A stretch of 64,000 nt of DNA from Opitutaceae bacterium (GTDB lineage: Bacteria; Verrucomicrobiota; Verrucomicrobiia; Opitutales; Opitutaceae), in assembly GCA_027482185.1 (NCBI GenBank), contig JAIXWF010000009.1, positions 1 through 64,000 on the forward strand, given 5' to 3'. Position numbers and translations under genes: made by a program. Below, piece after piece: positions 27,017 through 36,222 of this stretch. Under the pieces are notes generated by a model that saw nothing but the letters and a program-made list of their open reading frames with translations, had not been told where the DNA came from and made no database searches. Positions within the stretch are counted from its first letter, which is position 1, and each line of letters begins with the position of its first letter.

Positions 27017-28054
27017 TCAGGCGATCTCCTCGATCCGGACTTCGCGGCCGAGGGCCGCGGAACGATCCGCCGCCAAGACGAGGCGATGGGAGCGCAGGGC
27101 TTCCTCGAGGCCGGTGTGCGGCATCGTCTCTCCCCGCCGCAGGGCCGCAAAGAAGGCTTCGAACTGCGTGCGATAGGGATGATCCGCGACGTCGCCGGAA
27201 TCGACCGGCCGGAACGACAGCTGGCTCCACGCGTGACGATCCAGCCCGGCGAGTCGCGCCGAGTGAAACCGGTTGTCGAGGAGCGATCCCTCGCTGCCGA
27301 CGAGATGGGTATGGAAATAGTACGGCTGGAGGCAGTCGATGACCGAAGCGACCTTGCCCACACGGCCATCCCGAAAACGAACGAGAGTCACCGATGTGGT
27401 CGGGTACTCGTAAGCCGCAAACTCGGGCCGGGCCGAGGCGGTGGAGAAGGACGTGACCGCGGCAACTTCTCCGCCCATGCAATGCAAAAGCGCATCCGCG
27501 GCGTGGCATCCGGCGGACAATAGGCTGCTGCCGCCGTTGGCCCGCGAAGTGTTCCAGCGGTACTGCCCGTACCACGGACCGATGCCGTGGAAGTAATCGA
27601 CCTCGCCGTAGTGCACCGAGCCGAGCAATCCGGCATCGAGAAGGGCCCGCGTCGCCCGCATTTGGGCGGAGAAACGGACCTCGAAACAAACGCAGGTCCC
27701 GATCCCCGCGACTCGGGCGGCGTCGGACATCGCCTTCGCATCTTCCCAATTCAGGCTGACCGGCTTCTCGACGATCACGTGCTTGCCGGCCTTGGCGGCA
27801 GCCAGGAAATCGGCCGCATGCCGGCTCGGATAGCTGCAGATCGAGACGACATCGAGTTCCCGCCGCCGCAGCATCGCCGCGAGATCGGAGTACACCTCGA
27901 TCTCGCCGCCATGCCGGACGCAGAGCTCGCGCGCCGCGAGCGGCCGCGAAGAGCAAACGGCGACGACCTCGGCGTCCGCGGTGGCGTTGATCGCGGCGAT
28001 GTGCGCGGTGCTGACCCAGCCGTAACCGACAATTCCGACTTTGTATTTTGCCAT
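27017..28054 (-). CDS. Gfo/Idh/MocA-family oxidoreductase (cytoplasmic)
   Basis: A 345-residue NAD(P)-dependent oxidoreductase. The Rossmann fold starts at YKVGIVGYGWVSTAHIAAI with a G-x-G-x-x-(S/T) dinucleotide loop, and VEKPVSLN carries the conserved EKP lysine near residue 95. The second half (about 125-325) is the Gfo/Idh C-terminal sheet domain, with SAGCHAADALLHCMGG supplying the candidate catalytic His. No signal peptide is seen, so it is cytoplasmic, in contrast to the Tat-exported homologue two genes upstream. It sits between nagB and the DUF1080 gene with gaps below 20 bp and probably oxidises or reduces a sugar from the pathway. Confidence 0.88.
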   Translation of the reverse strand: MAKYKVGIVGYGWVSTAHIAAINATADAEVVAVCSSRPLAARELCVRHGGEIEVYSDLAAMLRRRELDVVSICSYPSRHAADFLAAAKAGKHVIVEKPVSLNWEDAKAMSDAARVAGIGTCVCFEVRFSAQMRATRALLDAGLLGSVHYGEVDYFHGIGPWYGQYRWNTSRANGGSSLLSAGCHAADALLHCMGGEVAAVTSFSTASARPEFAAYEYPTTSVTLVRFRDGRVGKVASVIDCLQPYYFHTHLVGSEGSLLDNRFHSARLAGLDRHAWSQLSFRPVDSGDVADHPYRTQFEAFFAALRRGETMPHTGLEEALRSHRLVLAADRSAALGREVRIEEIA

Positions 28055-28070
28055 GGGAATGTCGAACCGT

Positions 28071-28856
28071 TCAGTCGCTCCGCTGCCAGTCGAGTTTGTG
28101 GGCGTCGACCCACCGGTAGTGGTCGGTGTGGTGCAGTCCGGCGGCGGAGTTTTCGTCCAGCACGACCGTGGTCCGGGGGTGCAGCTGCAGCGCGGAACCG
28201 GGACACAAAGCGGAAACGGCGCCCTCCACCATGAGCTCGACCGCGCGCACCTTGGCCGGCCCGAAGGCAAGGAGCAGACAGCGCCGCGCGTCGAGAATCG
28301 TTCCCACCCCCATGGTGATCGCGTGACGGGGAACCTCTTCCGCGACGCCGAAAAGCGCTCCATTGTCCCGCCGGGTCTGTTCGGAGAGGATCTTGATCCA
28401 GGTGCGCGAGGACAGCGATCCGGTGGGTTCGTTGAATCCGATGTGCCCATTGCGGCCCAGCCCGAGGAGCTGCAGGTCGATGCCTCCGGCGGCGGCGATG
28501 CGCCGCTCGTAGAGCCTGCACTCGGCCTGCAAGTCGGCCGCAACTCCGTTGGGGACAAAGGTCCGAGCGGGATCGAAACCGGCCGGGCCGAAAAGCGATT
28601 CGTCCATGAAGCGCCGGTACGATTGGGGATGGTCTGGCGCCAACCCGACGTATTCGTCCAGATTGAAGGTCGTGACGCGGCTGAAGTCCAAGCCTTCCTC
28701 CCGATGCAAACGGACCAGCTCTCCGTAGAGGCGCAGGGGCGTTCGGCCCGTCGCCAGACCAAGCACCGCATCGGGTTTCCGTCGCACCAGTCCGGCGATG
28801 ATGCGGGCGCCGAGCAGGCAGCCGGCTTCGGGCGACTCTCGGATGAGAATTTCCAT
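28071..28856 (-). CDS. nagB: Glucosamine-6-phosphate deaminase
   Basis: A 261-residue enzyme converting glucosamine-6-phosphate to fructose-6-phosphate and ammonia in the cytoplasm. The family is unmistakable: LGLATGRTPLRLY binds phosphate, FNLDEYVGLAPDHPQSY holds the catalytic Asp, and LLGLGRNGHIGFNEP carries the catalytic His loop. Length and architecture match bacterial NagB. It is the strongest evidence that the locus handles an amino-sugar polymer. No nagA or GlcNAc kinase lies beside it. The ROK and PIG-L genes at 6.7-9.0 kb could supply phosphorylation and deacetylation, but that link is inferred. Confidence 0.93.
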   Translation of the reverse strand: MEILIRESPEAGCLLGARIIAGLVRRKPDAVLGLATGRTPLRLYGELVRLHREEGLDFSRVTTFNLDEYVGLAPDHPQSYRRFMDESLFGPAGFDPARTFVPNGVAADLQAECRLYERRIAAAGGIDLQLLGLGRNGHIGFNEPTGSLSSRTWIKILSEQTRRDNGALFGVAEEVPRHAITMGVGTILDARRCLLLAFGPAKVRAVELMVEGAVSALCPGSALQLHPRTTVVLDENSAAGLHHTDHYRWVDAHKLDWQRSD

Positions 28857-28885
28857 GGCAGAGCTGGACGGGCGGCGGCGATACC

Positions 28886-30271
28886 TTACACCACGGGCAA
28901 TTCCCAGCCGGCCCGGTAGGTTCGGCGGACGAACGCATCGGCCGCCGGCTCGTTTTCAAAGCGGAGGGCGGCGGAATTCCAGCGCAAGGTCTTCTGGGGA
29001 AAACGGACCGCCACACTGCCCAGCAGCACGGCTTCCGTGAGCGGGCCCGAATAGTCGAACGGCGCCAGCGGTTTGGCCGTTCCTCCGGTACAGGCTTCGG
29101 CCCAGTCAGACCAATGGTGCGATCCGGCCGCATCGGGCAGTTTCCAATCCGCGAATTTTTCGCGCGGGAAGAGGCGCGGGACGGAGGGATGCGGCACGTG
29201 GAGTACGCCCGCGGTGCCGACGATGATCGAGCCCTCGCCCATCAGCTGTCGCGCCGCCTTGCGGCGCGCTTCGGCGGCCGCGCCGGACCCGGCGGCGGCC
29301 TCCGCGGCCGGATCCGGCGCGACGAGGTCGAGAATTTCGCGGGGCTTGGGAGCCGCGCCGTCGTACCAGGTCACCGGCACGGTCGGCCCCTCGGTATAGG
29401 CGGTGCCCGGAAACACGTAGCGGATGACGGCGTCGGTCGACCAGTTCCACGCATCCGGGGCCGGACCCTCCGACCGCACGGAGACGGGGGCGGTGAGAGC
29501 AAGGGCCTCGAATACGGGATCGAAGATATGGCAACCCATGTCGCCGAATGTTCCGGTGCCGAAATCGAGTCGGCGTCGCCAGTGCCGCGGATGGTAGTGA
29601 TCCGCAACAAACGGACGTTCCGCCCCGCCGCCGAGCCACAGGTCCCAATTGAAGTCACGCGGCAACGGATCGCGCCGGTCGGGCGGCGCGCCGACAGCGC
29701 CCCATTTCTTGCTGCTCCACGCGTGCACCTCGCGAACTTTTCCGATCGCGCCGCTGCGCACGATCGCGACCGCCTGGCGGTAACCCTTCTGGGAATGGAT
29801 CTGGATTCCCATCTGCGTCACCAGCCGGCGCTCGGCGGCGACCCGCGCCATGACCCGTGTCTCGTGGATAGAATGGGCCAGCGGCTTCTGGCAGTAGACG
29901 TGTTTGCCCAGTTGCATCGCCGCCAGCGAAATCGGCGCATGCATGTGGTCGGGCGTGGCGACATTCACCGAATCGAGGGCGTTGCCTTCCACTTCCAACA
30001 TCCGGCGCCAATCCTGATACACGCGCGCCTCCGGATACGCTTCCTTGGCCTGGCGGATGCGGGCAAGATCGACATCCGCAATCGCGACCAGCTTCACGAA
30101 CGGGTTGCTCATGATTGCCTGAAGGTCGTTCCAGCCCATTCCTCCGGCCCCGACCGCGGCATGGCGCAAAACGCGGCTCGGCGCGGCGGCTTGGAGAGAG
30201 CGGGCGAAAAACGGCGCCGCGAGTGCGGCCGACCCGGAGGCAAGAAATTGGCGGCGGGATAGCAGGGACAT
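28886..30271 (-). CDS. Tat-exported Gfo/Idh/MocA oxidoreductase
   Basis: A 461-residue periplasmic oxidoreductase. The N-terminus carries a twin-arginine signal (LSRRQFLASGSAALAAPFF). The Rossmann domain starts at HAAVGAGGMGWNDLQAI, and CQKPLAHS is the EKP-equivalent motif, with Gln in place of Glu. The C-terminal domain contains FGDMGCHIFDPVF. This exported subtype is abundant in Verrucomicrobia and Planctomycetes and carries its cofactor across the membrane folded. It heads a run of five minus-strand genes (with nagB, a second Gfo/Idh, DUF1080 and SSS), preceded by a predicted ECF-type promoter. The substrate is unknown. Confidence 0.9.
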   Translation of the reverse strand: MSLLSRRQFLASGSAALAAPFFARSLQAAAPSRVLRHAAVGAGGMGWNDLQAIMSNPFVKLVAIADVDLARIRQAKEAYPEARVYQDWRRMLEVEGNALDSVNVATPDHMHAPISLAAMQLGKHVYCQKPLAHSIHETRVMARVAAERRLVTQMGIQIHSQKGYRQAVAIVRSGAIGKVREVHAWSSKKWGAVGAPPDRRDPLPRDFNWDLWLGGGAERPFVADHYHPRHWRRRLDFGTGTFGDMGCHIFDPVFEALALTAPVSVRSEGPAPDAWNWSTDAVIRYVFPGTAYTEGPTVPVTWYDGAAPKPREILDLVAPDPAAEAAAGSGAAAEARRKAARQLMGEGSIIVGTAGVLHVPHPSVPRLFPREKFADWKLPDAAGSHHWSDWAEACTGGTAKPLAPFDYSGPLTEAVLLGSVAVRFPQKTLRWNSAALRFENEPAADAFVRRTYRAGWELPVV

Positions 30272-30316
30272 GATTGCGGGGGCAAGTCAGCGTCCAAGGG
30301 GACGCATTGGTTGCGG

Positions 30317-30346
30317 TAGGAAACCGGCGGCCGCGAATTCCCCCAA
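30317..30346 (-). promoter_or_regulatory. ECF-type promoter element for the Gfo/Idh-nagB-SSS operon
   Basis: On the minus strand: TTGGGGGA (30346-30339), 14 bp, GTTTCCTA (30324-30317), about 45 bp before ATG 30271. The -10-like half diverges from the better members. Confidence 0.45.
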
Positions 30347-30381
30347 GACCCGGGGCGAAAATCCGCAATCGGCGCCCCGCG

Positions 30382-31857
30382 TCACTTCGAAGGCAAAGGC
30401 CCGAGGCTTTCCTGCTTGGCCCGCAGCAGCGCGCGCATGCGCTCGAGCACGGCGCCGGCCGCGGGCTGGCCCGCAAGATTCGTGAACTGCCGCGGATCGG
30501 CCTCAAGGTCGTAAAGCTCCTCGCCGGCCGCGCCCCAGCGGTTGTAGCGCCAGCGAGCATCCCGGATCGAACGGCCGCTGTTGCCCGTTACCGAATAAGC
30601 GTGGTCGCGGAAGGCGGCCGCGGGATTTTCAAGCAGCGGCTTCAAGCTGCGCCCCATGACCTTTGCCGGCACGGGCGTCCGCACTCCTGCCAGATCGGCG
30701 ATCGTCGGATAGAGATCGACGAGCTCGACGAGGGCGTCGCACGACCGGCCGGCCGAGGCCCGAAAGCCGGGCGCCGAAACCAGCAGCGGCACGCGCAGGC
30801 TTTCCTCGAACAGGGTCGTCTTCTGCCAAAGCCCATGCTCACCGAGATGGAACCCGTGGTCGGACGTGAAGATCACGGCGGTCCGATCGCGGATACCGAG
30901 CCGATCCAACTCCGCGAGAAGCCGGCCCACCTGTTCGTCCATGAACTCGACGGTGGCATAGTAGGCAGCAATCGCCTCGCGCTGCTGCGCTTCGCTCATG
31001 CCGTAGCGCAGTTCGTTGCGCATCGCGGCGGCGGGTTCCGGCACATCGTCGAGATCTCCCGGAGGCACTTCGGGCAGCGCGATTGCTTCCGCCGGATAGC
31101 GATCGAACAGCCGGCGCGGCGCGACCGACGGCACGTGGGGACGCACGAAGCCCACTGCCAGAAAAAACGGATCCTCGGTTCGAAGACGCCGCCGCTCATC
31201 CCCTCCCCTGACGCGCGTGCGCGACTGCATGATCGCGATCGCCTGGGTTGCCGACATCACGTCGGCCTGCGTGCCCTCCTCCCCGTCGGGCACGACGATG
31301 CGCGAAAACGACGTGCCGAAATCGCTGCGTTTGGGCGAGAGCAGAGTGAATTCGCCGGCGCTCGCGCTTTCCGGCGCGAACACATTGTACGTCCGGTCCC
31401 AGGAATCGGTATCGTCGCCGGCGGGGTCGCCCGACTCGATGCTGAACGGAACTCCCATGTGGAAGATTTTGGATACGCGGAGCGACACCATGCCCTGCCG
31501 GCGCAGGAAGCCGCCGACGGAAGGATGGTCGGCGAGTTCAGGATTCGAGGCCCGGAAGCTGCCGGGCGCATAGCTGTTGCCCATCATGCCGAGCTGCTCC
31601 GGGTAGAGCCCGCTCATGAAGGACGCCCGCGAAGGTCCGCAGACGGGAAACTGGCAATAGGCGCGCGTAAAGCGGACACCTTCGGCGGCAAGCCGATCAA
31701 GATTCGGCGTCCGCACGACGCGATTCCCGTAGCTGCCAAGGCAGGCCGCGAGGTCGTCGCTGACAATCAGCAGAACGTTCTGCTTCTCCGCCGCCGGGGC
31801 GAAGACCGCGGAACCGCAGAACAGAACCAGCCAGCCGATTCGGCGGAAAGAGGTCAT
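30382..31857 (-). CDS. S1-family sulfatase 4 (iduronate-2-sulfatase-like)
   Basis: A 491-residue exported sulfatase. The signal peptide (FRRIGWLVLFCGSAVFAPAA) precedes QNVLLIVSDDLAACLGSYGN with the metal-binding Asp pair. The maturation motif is C-G-P-S-R in FPVCGPSRASFMSG. FTSDHGFHLGEHGLWQK supplies distal metal and sulfate residues. ATG 31857 was selected because the signal peptide begins there; the frame is open to 32181. It lies 29 bp downstream of TBDR 2 on the same strand, so it is probably in that operon under the same predicted promoter. As with the other three sulfatases, formylglycine maturation must come from elsewhere. Confidence 0.9.
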   Translation of the reverse strand: MTSFRRIGWLVLFCGSAVFAPAAEKQNVLLIVSDDLAACLGSYGNRVVRTPNLDRLAAEGVRFTRAYCQFPVCGPSRASFMSGLYPEQLGMMGNSYAPGSFRASNPELADHPSVGGFLRRQGMVSLRVSKIFHMGVPFSIESGDPAGDDTDSWDRTYNVFAPESASAGEFTLLSPKRSDFGTSFSRIVVPDGEEGTQADVMSATQAIAIMQSRTRVRGGDERRRLRTEDPFFLAVGFVRPHVPSVAPRRLFDRYPAEAIALPEVPPGDLDDVPEPAAAMRNELRYGMSEAQQREAIAAYYATVEFMDEQVGRLLAELDRLGIRDRTAVIFTSDHGFHLGEHGLWQKTTLFEESLRVPLLVSAPGFRASAGRSCDALVELVDLYPTIADLAGVRTPVPAKVMGRSLKPLLENPAAAFRDHAYSVTGNSGRSIRDARWRYNRWGAAGEELYDLEADPRQFTNLAGQPAAGAVLERMRALLRAKQESLGPLPSK

Positions 31858-31886
31858 GGGGAAATCGGATCGAGCGGATGGCAGGA

Positions 31887-34800
31887 TCAAAAACCGATCG
31901 ATGCCGACCAAGAGTACAGCCGGGGCTCGGCGTTGAAGGTGGCACCGATACCGGTGCCGCGGGCACCGCCGTAGCCGGTCGTCACGCTCGGAAGCAGGAC
32001 GACGTCGTAGCGGTTGAAGAGATTGGCAATGTTGAGCTGGGTTGAAAACGAGTAGCGGCCGAATTTGCGTTCGTAACCGAGAATCGCGTCGAAGCGCACC
32101 GGGCGCGGCATGTAAAACGTATAGCGGGGCTTGCCGGCCGCCACCCCGCCTTCGTAGTAGCGGTACGACGTCACGGTCCATGACTTCGACAGCGTCCCTC
32201 CGAGCTTTACGCCCCGGATCCGTCCGGAGCTGAACGTATAGATGCCCGTGAGGTTCGCGCTGTACCGGGGATTGCCGGCAGCGAGATCCCCGGCCTTTGA
32301 AACCACCACATTGCCGATCGGCGGAGAATCCGCGAGGGGGGCGATCTGCAGGGCCGAAATCGGCAGGCCGGTGGCGCCGGTAAGAACCGGACCGTGCAAG
32401 GGGTCGACGGTCCGCAGCACGGTGGCGGCCGCAGAAGTCGGATTGATGCGCGCCGTTTCGGGCGCGGGGTTGGCATAGTAGCGGTTTCCCGGCGTGTTCA
32501 GCATCGCCAAGGTCAAAGGAACGGCCCCCGGGGAGCCGGCGCTCAGGACCGCCGTAGAAGTCGAGCTCACGTAGAGCGGCGTGCCGTCCCGATAGGTCAC
32601 CTGCCCCGCCGCATTGGCGTGGAATTGGTCATTGTACAGCTGCCCGTAGCTTTTGTCCGTGCCGACGACACTGTCGAAGTGCGACGCGGACAGACGGATC
32701 CGCCAATTGCTGCGCAACAGTGCCGTCGCCGCGACCTGTACGCCGCGGGATTTGCGGGCGACGGTGATGGCGCTTCCCGGGTTGAGATGCTCCCCGTTCA
32801 GGCCGTCCGGGTTGATGATGCCCGTGAGAGCTCCGACGATGCCCATCGGCTCGCGGGGCGAACGCGCCGAGAATACCGAAACCGAGCCGGAAACTGCTTG
32901 GTCGGGATGGGCGAATTTGACGCCGACTTCCGCCCCCGTGCCGCGCGAATTGCCTTGGGCTTCGCCGTAGGGATCGGTTTGCACGGAGGCCGGCGGTGAC
33001 AGCGAATCCGAATAACTGACGTACGGGCGGAACCAGTCGCGCACCTCGAAGTTGGCGCCGATATTGAAACTCACCGCGCGGCTGTCGGCGATGTTGCGCA
33101 CGCTCGGGGGCCCGCCGGTGTTGAAATCGTCCCGGACCGCCCGCACCCCGCCCATGCGGAGGCCCGCGAGCGTGGTCACCTTGCCGTCGAGCCAAGTCAC
33201 AAAATTCGCGGCGTAAACCCCTTTGATGCGGGTATCGTTGTTGTTCCGGGGATTGGCACCGCGCCCCGTCAAACCGAGCGGATTCTCGGCCGACACCAGT
33301 CCCGGGACGGGTTCGTTGGTACCGACTTCCACATAACGCACCCCATCGACCGTGATCAGCCTTGCCCCCGGTTCGAACGGATTCACATCGCGGATCGGTC
33401 CGTCGGGCAGTGCGGTGTAGGTGCGCGCCAGCAGAGTGAAGCCGTTGTTCGGCGCAGCGGCGCCGGAACTGACCAGCGGGGTGCCGTCGGCGGCGGCCCG
33501 GGCATACCCGCGCGACACGCGGTTGAGGGTGCTCCCGCTGTAGTCGGCGCCGAATGCGGTCTGGCTCTGGGCGCGGCCGCCGAAGAGCGAGTTCGTCAGG
33601 ACCCCGGAAATTCGGAACGCGTGCACCCGGGTGTGGTTGACGAGATTCACTGCATTCGGCGCGACCGCCCAGGTGCCGGTCGGATTGGCCGCGACATTCG
33701 GGGCGACAAACTGGGCGAGACCGTTGGAGTAACGAGACGCCTTGTTGTGGGCATAGCCGGCCGCGATCTGGGTGGAGAAATTCCGGCTCCAGACGGAGTC
33801 GACAGTCAGGCCGTGGGAATGGGCCCGTGTGTAATCGGAGAGCGCCCGCCCGGCGGTGGAGTCGACGTTGTCCCACGTCAGTTTGCCGTTGCCGATCACC
33901 CCCGCACCGCTCGGCCCCCCGTTGGCGGCGGCCTCGATTTGGTTCGTCGCGAGCAGATAGCGCAGGCTAAGTCCGTTGCGGGCGTCGTTCGCGTTGCTCA
34001 GCGCAGTCAGCGTCGTGAGATTCTGATACAGCCGCAGGTAGTTGGTGTATCCCTCGCTGAAGCGCACCGTCGTGTTGGCGAGCGGGCGCCACGCGACCTG
34101 CGCATAGAGACCGTCGAGGTCGCCGTCGATGAACACCCGGCGGTTGCCGAGTTGCTGGCGGGTGGCCGCAATCCGCCACGCCCACGCACCGCGGGAAGCG
34201 GAGAGATCGAGCGCGCCCTGCTTGTAGCCGTGCTGGTTGACCTGGAAGCGGAAGGAACCGTGCAGCGCGCGGCCGAATCGCGCCTGCTTCGGCACGAGGT
34301 TGACGGCTCCGCCGGCGCCGGAAAACCCGTAAAGCAGCGATTGCGGGCCGTTGATGACCTCGACGCGCTCGATGTCGAAATTGCTCGTGAAACCCATGCT
34401 GGTGGCCGAGCCCTTGGCGGGCATGAACGCGTCGCGCTGCACGGTGGGCGCACCCATTCCCCGCAGCGACATGGTCGTATCGAATCGGTCCAGCGGGTTG
34501 TTCACGCCGGTAGAGGCACCGGCCCCGTCGAAGGTGCCCGCACCGGCGGAATACTCGCGCAGCAGATTCTCGACATCCCACGCCCCGACATCGTTCATGA
34601 AGGCCTCGTTCAGGACGTCGGCGGAAACCGGCATCTTGGCGAGCTCCACCTTGAACCGGGTGATCGAATTGGAATTCAGGGCGCCGTAGCTGCGATCCGC
34701 TTCCTCCGTGACTTCGAAGGGACTCAGCACCAGCGCGGCGGCGTCAGCGGTGGGAGCGGGTGCCGGAGCGACGGCCTCCCCCGGGCGCGTCGTCCGCAGT

Positions 34801-35138
34801 TCGTTTGGGAGGGGGGCCCTCCGGATCGCGAAGGCGCCGCTGGACGGATCGGCGGTCGCCGAAAGCACGGTGCCGGCCAGCATCCGCTCGATCGCCTCGT
34901 GCGGCGTCATCTCGCCCCGCACCGCGTTCGTTTTCACGCCCTCCACCGAATTCACGACGAACACGATCTCGCGTTTGGCTTGGACCGCGAACATCCGCAA
35001 TGCCGGCCGCGCTTCGCCGGCTGGCAGATCGAACGCGATACGCCGGACTTCGGCGGCATTCAGCGCCGCGCCCGCAAGAGCAAGGATCAACAACCAGCGC
35101 CGCATGGGCACGAGGAAACGGGGCAGGAATGGCGTCAT
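31887..35138 (-). CDS. TonB-dependent receptor with N-terminal STN signalling domain (TBDR 2)
   Basis: A 1083-residue outer-membrane receptor. After a signal peptide (WLLILALAGAALNAAE) comes an STN domain (about 30-110, IAFDLPAGEARPALRMFAVQ...GEMTPHEAIERMLAGT), the module that contacts FecR-type anti-sigma factors in surface signalling. The plug (about 140-260) contains TMSLRGMGAP and VEVINGPQSLLYGFSGAGG, and the barrel ends in WSASIGF. The start is ATG 35138; ATG 35105 would also keep the signal. It lies immediately downstream of the sigma/FecR pair and shares much of its barrel with TBDR 3. It likely senses as well as imports the polysaccharide fragment. Confidence 0.9.
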   Translation of the reverse strand: MTPFLPRFLVPMRRWLLILALAGAALNAAEVRRIAFDLPAGEARPALRMFAVQAKREIVFVVNSVEGVKTNAVRGEMTPHEAIERMLAGTVLSATADPSSGAFAIRRAPLPNELRTTRPGEAVAPAPAPTADAAALVLSPFEVTEEADRSYGALNSNSITRFKVELAKMPVSADVLNEAFMNDVGAWDVENLLREYSAGAGTFDGAGASTGVNNPLDRFDTTMSLRGMGAPTVQRDAFMPAKGSATSMGFTSNFDIERVEVINGPQSLLYGFSGAGGAVNLVPKQARFGRALHGSFRFQVNQHGYKQGALDLSASRGAWAWRIAATRQQLGNRRVFIDGDLDGLYAQVAWRPLANTTVRFSEGYTNYLRLYQNLTTLTALSNANDARNGLSLRYLLATNQIEAAANGGPSGAGVIGNGKLTWDNVDSTAGRALSDYTRAHSHGLTVDSVWSRNFSTQIAAGYAHNKASRYSNGLAQFVAPNVAANPTGTWAVAPNAVNLVNHTRVHAFRISGVLTNSLFGGRAQSQTAFGADYSGSTLNRVSRGYARAAADGTPLVSSGAAAPNNGFTLLARTYTALPDGPIRDVNPFEPGARLITVDGVRYVEVGTNEPVPGLVSAENPLGLTGRGANPRNNNDTRIKGVYAANFVTWLDGKVTTLAGLRMGGVRAVRDDFNTGGPPSVRNIADSRAVSFNIGANFEVRDWFRPYVSYSDSLSPPASVQTDPYGEAQGNSRGTGAEVGVKFAHPDQAVSGSVSVFSARSPREPMGIVGALTGIINPDGLNGEHLNPGSAITVARKSRGVQVAATALLRSNWRIRLSASHFDSVVGTDKSYGQLYNDQFHANAAGQVTYRDGTPLYVSSTSTAVLSAGSPGAVPLTLAMLNTPGNRYYANPAPETARINPTSAAATVLRTVDPLHGPVLTGATGLPISALQIAPLADSPPIGNVVVSKAGDLAAGNPRYSANLTGIYTFSSGRIRGVKLGGTLSKSWTVTSYRYYEGGVAAGKPRYTFYMPRPVRFDAILGYERKFGRYSFSTQLNIANLFNRYDVVLLPSVTTGYGGARGTGIGATFNAEPRLYSWSASIGF

Positions 35139-35157
35139 TTTTGGGTGGGGATGCCGA

Positions 35158-35188
35158 CTCGACACCCAAGGCCGGGCCGATCCCCCAG
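35158..35188 (-). promoter_or_regulatory. ECF-type promoter element upstream of TBDR 2
   Basis: On the minus strand: CTGGGGGA (35188-35181), 15 bp, GTGTCGAG (35165-35158), 19 nt before ATG 35138. The -10 half matches that of TBDR 1 in seven of eight positions. Confidence 0.5.
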
Positions 35189-35208
35189 AAGAAAATCGCG
35201 TCGGTCGG

Positions 35209-36222
35209 TCACCGACCGAGCCGGATGGTACCATTCGGCACAGCGAGCGCCCGAATGCCGTAGTTGCCGTGCAGCACTCGGACAAAGCCCTCGACGTTGT
35301 CGGATCGGAACGTGACCGTCATTCGCTGCGTCGCGAGTTCGGGATCCGGAACTTCGAGCTGGACGGGGTTGTGGCGGTTGAAGGCCGCGACGATTTCCGC
35401 GAGCGGTGCGTCGTCGAACTCGAGCAGCCGGCTCTGCCAGGCCAAGAGCTGGTCAACCTCGGATTCGGAAAGCTTCGATACGGCGACATCGGCCAGACGC
35501 GAGGAAGGCGGTACCACGATCCGTTGCCGCGCCGTGAGGGTTACCGCCGCCGCATTTGTATCGGCCGGATCCTTGGGCCGCTGCACGCGGACCACGCCTT
35601 CCGTGACCAGCACGGCGGCGGCCGCGGCCTCGGACCGGACCTGGAACGACGTGCCCACGGCCCACGCCTCAAGTTCGCCCGTCGAAACGACAAACGGGCG
35701 CGCCGCGTCTTTCGTCACGGCGAAAACCGCTTCGCCCCGGAGGAGACGCACCCGGCGCTCGGCACCGGTGAATTCGACCCGAACCTCGGCACCACGGTTG
35801 AGCTCGATGACCGACTGGTCGGGGAGTACGAGCCGTTCGCATGGCTGGGGCAAACCGACGGCCAAAGCACGGACTTCCGTCGGTGCCCCGCCCCTGTCGA
35901 CAACTCCTCCGGAACGCCAGAAAGCGAAGGCCACGCACGCAGCTGCCGCGAGTCCGAACCAAACCGGAAGCCGTTTTCTCCGCTCCCGGACCGGGAGATC
36001 GGCCGGCAACTCTGCCAACACCGGAGCGTCGGCCAACGGCTCGAATCGCTGCCACGTACGCCGATATTCGTCGAGCAGGCCGGCCCGCGCGGGGTTTCCC
36101 GCCAGCCACGCCTGCAGCTCGCGTTTTTCGTCCGGACAAAGTCCCTCGGCTTCGCGCAGGGCCCACCGGGCCGCCTCGGATTCCCCGGACGGATCGCCGG
36201 GGGATTTGGTATCCTGATTCAA
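35209..36222 (-). CDS. FecR-family anti-sigma factor
   Basis: A 337-residue inner-membrane regulator. Residues 15-60 are the DUF4880-like sigma-binding region. One membrane helix (about 86-102, WFGLAAAACVAFAFW) divides cytoplasmic from periplasmic parts. The FecR domain follows (about 115-215, LPDQSVIELNRGAEVRVEF, AVGTSFQV). The C-terminus (about 262-337, FDDAPLAEIVAAFNRHNPV...FVRVLHGNYGI) is an STN-like module. The start is taken as TTG 36222, overlapping the sigma stop by 4 bp, because an open frame further upstream runs inside the sigma gene. It is expected to hold the sigma factor inactive until TBDR 2 binds substrate. Confidence 0.9.
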   Translation of the reverse strand: MNQDTKSPGDPSGESEAARWALREAEGLCPDEKRELQAWLAGNPARAGLLDEYRRTWQRFEPLADAPVLAELPADLPVRERRKRLPVWFGLAAAACVAFAFWRSGGVVDRGGAPTEVRALAVGLPQPCERLVLPDQSVIELNRGAEVRVEFTGAERRVRLLRGEAVFAVTKDAARPFVVSTGELEAWAVGTSFQVRSEAAAAAVLVTEGVVRVQRPKDPADTNAAAVTLTARQRIVVPPSSRLADVAVSKLSESEVDQLLAWQSRLLEFDDAPLAEIVAAFNRHNPVQLEVPDPELATQRMTVTFRSDNVEGFVRVLHGNYGIRALAVPNGTIRLGR

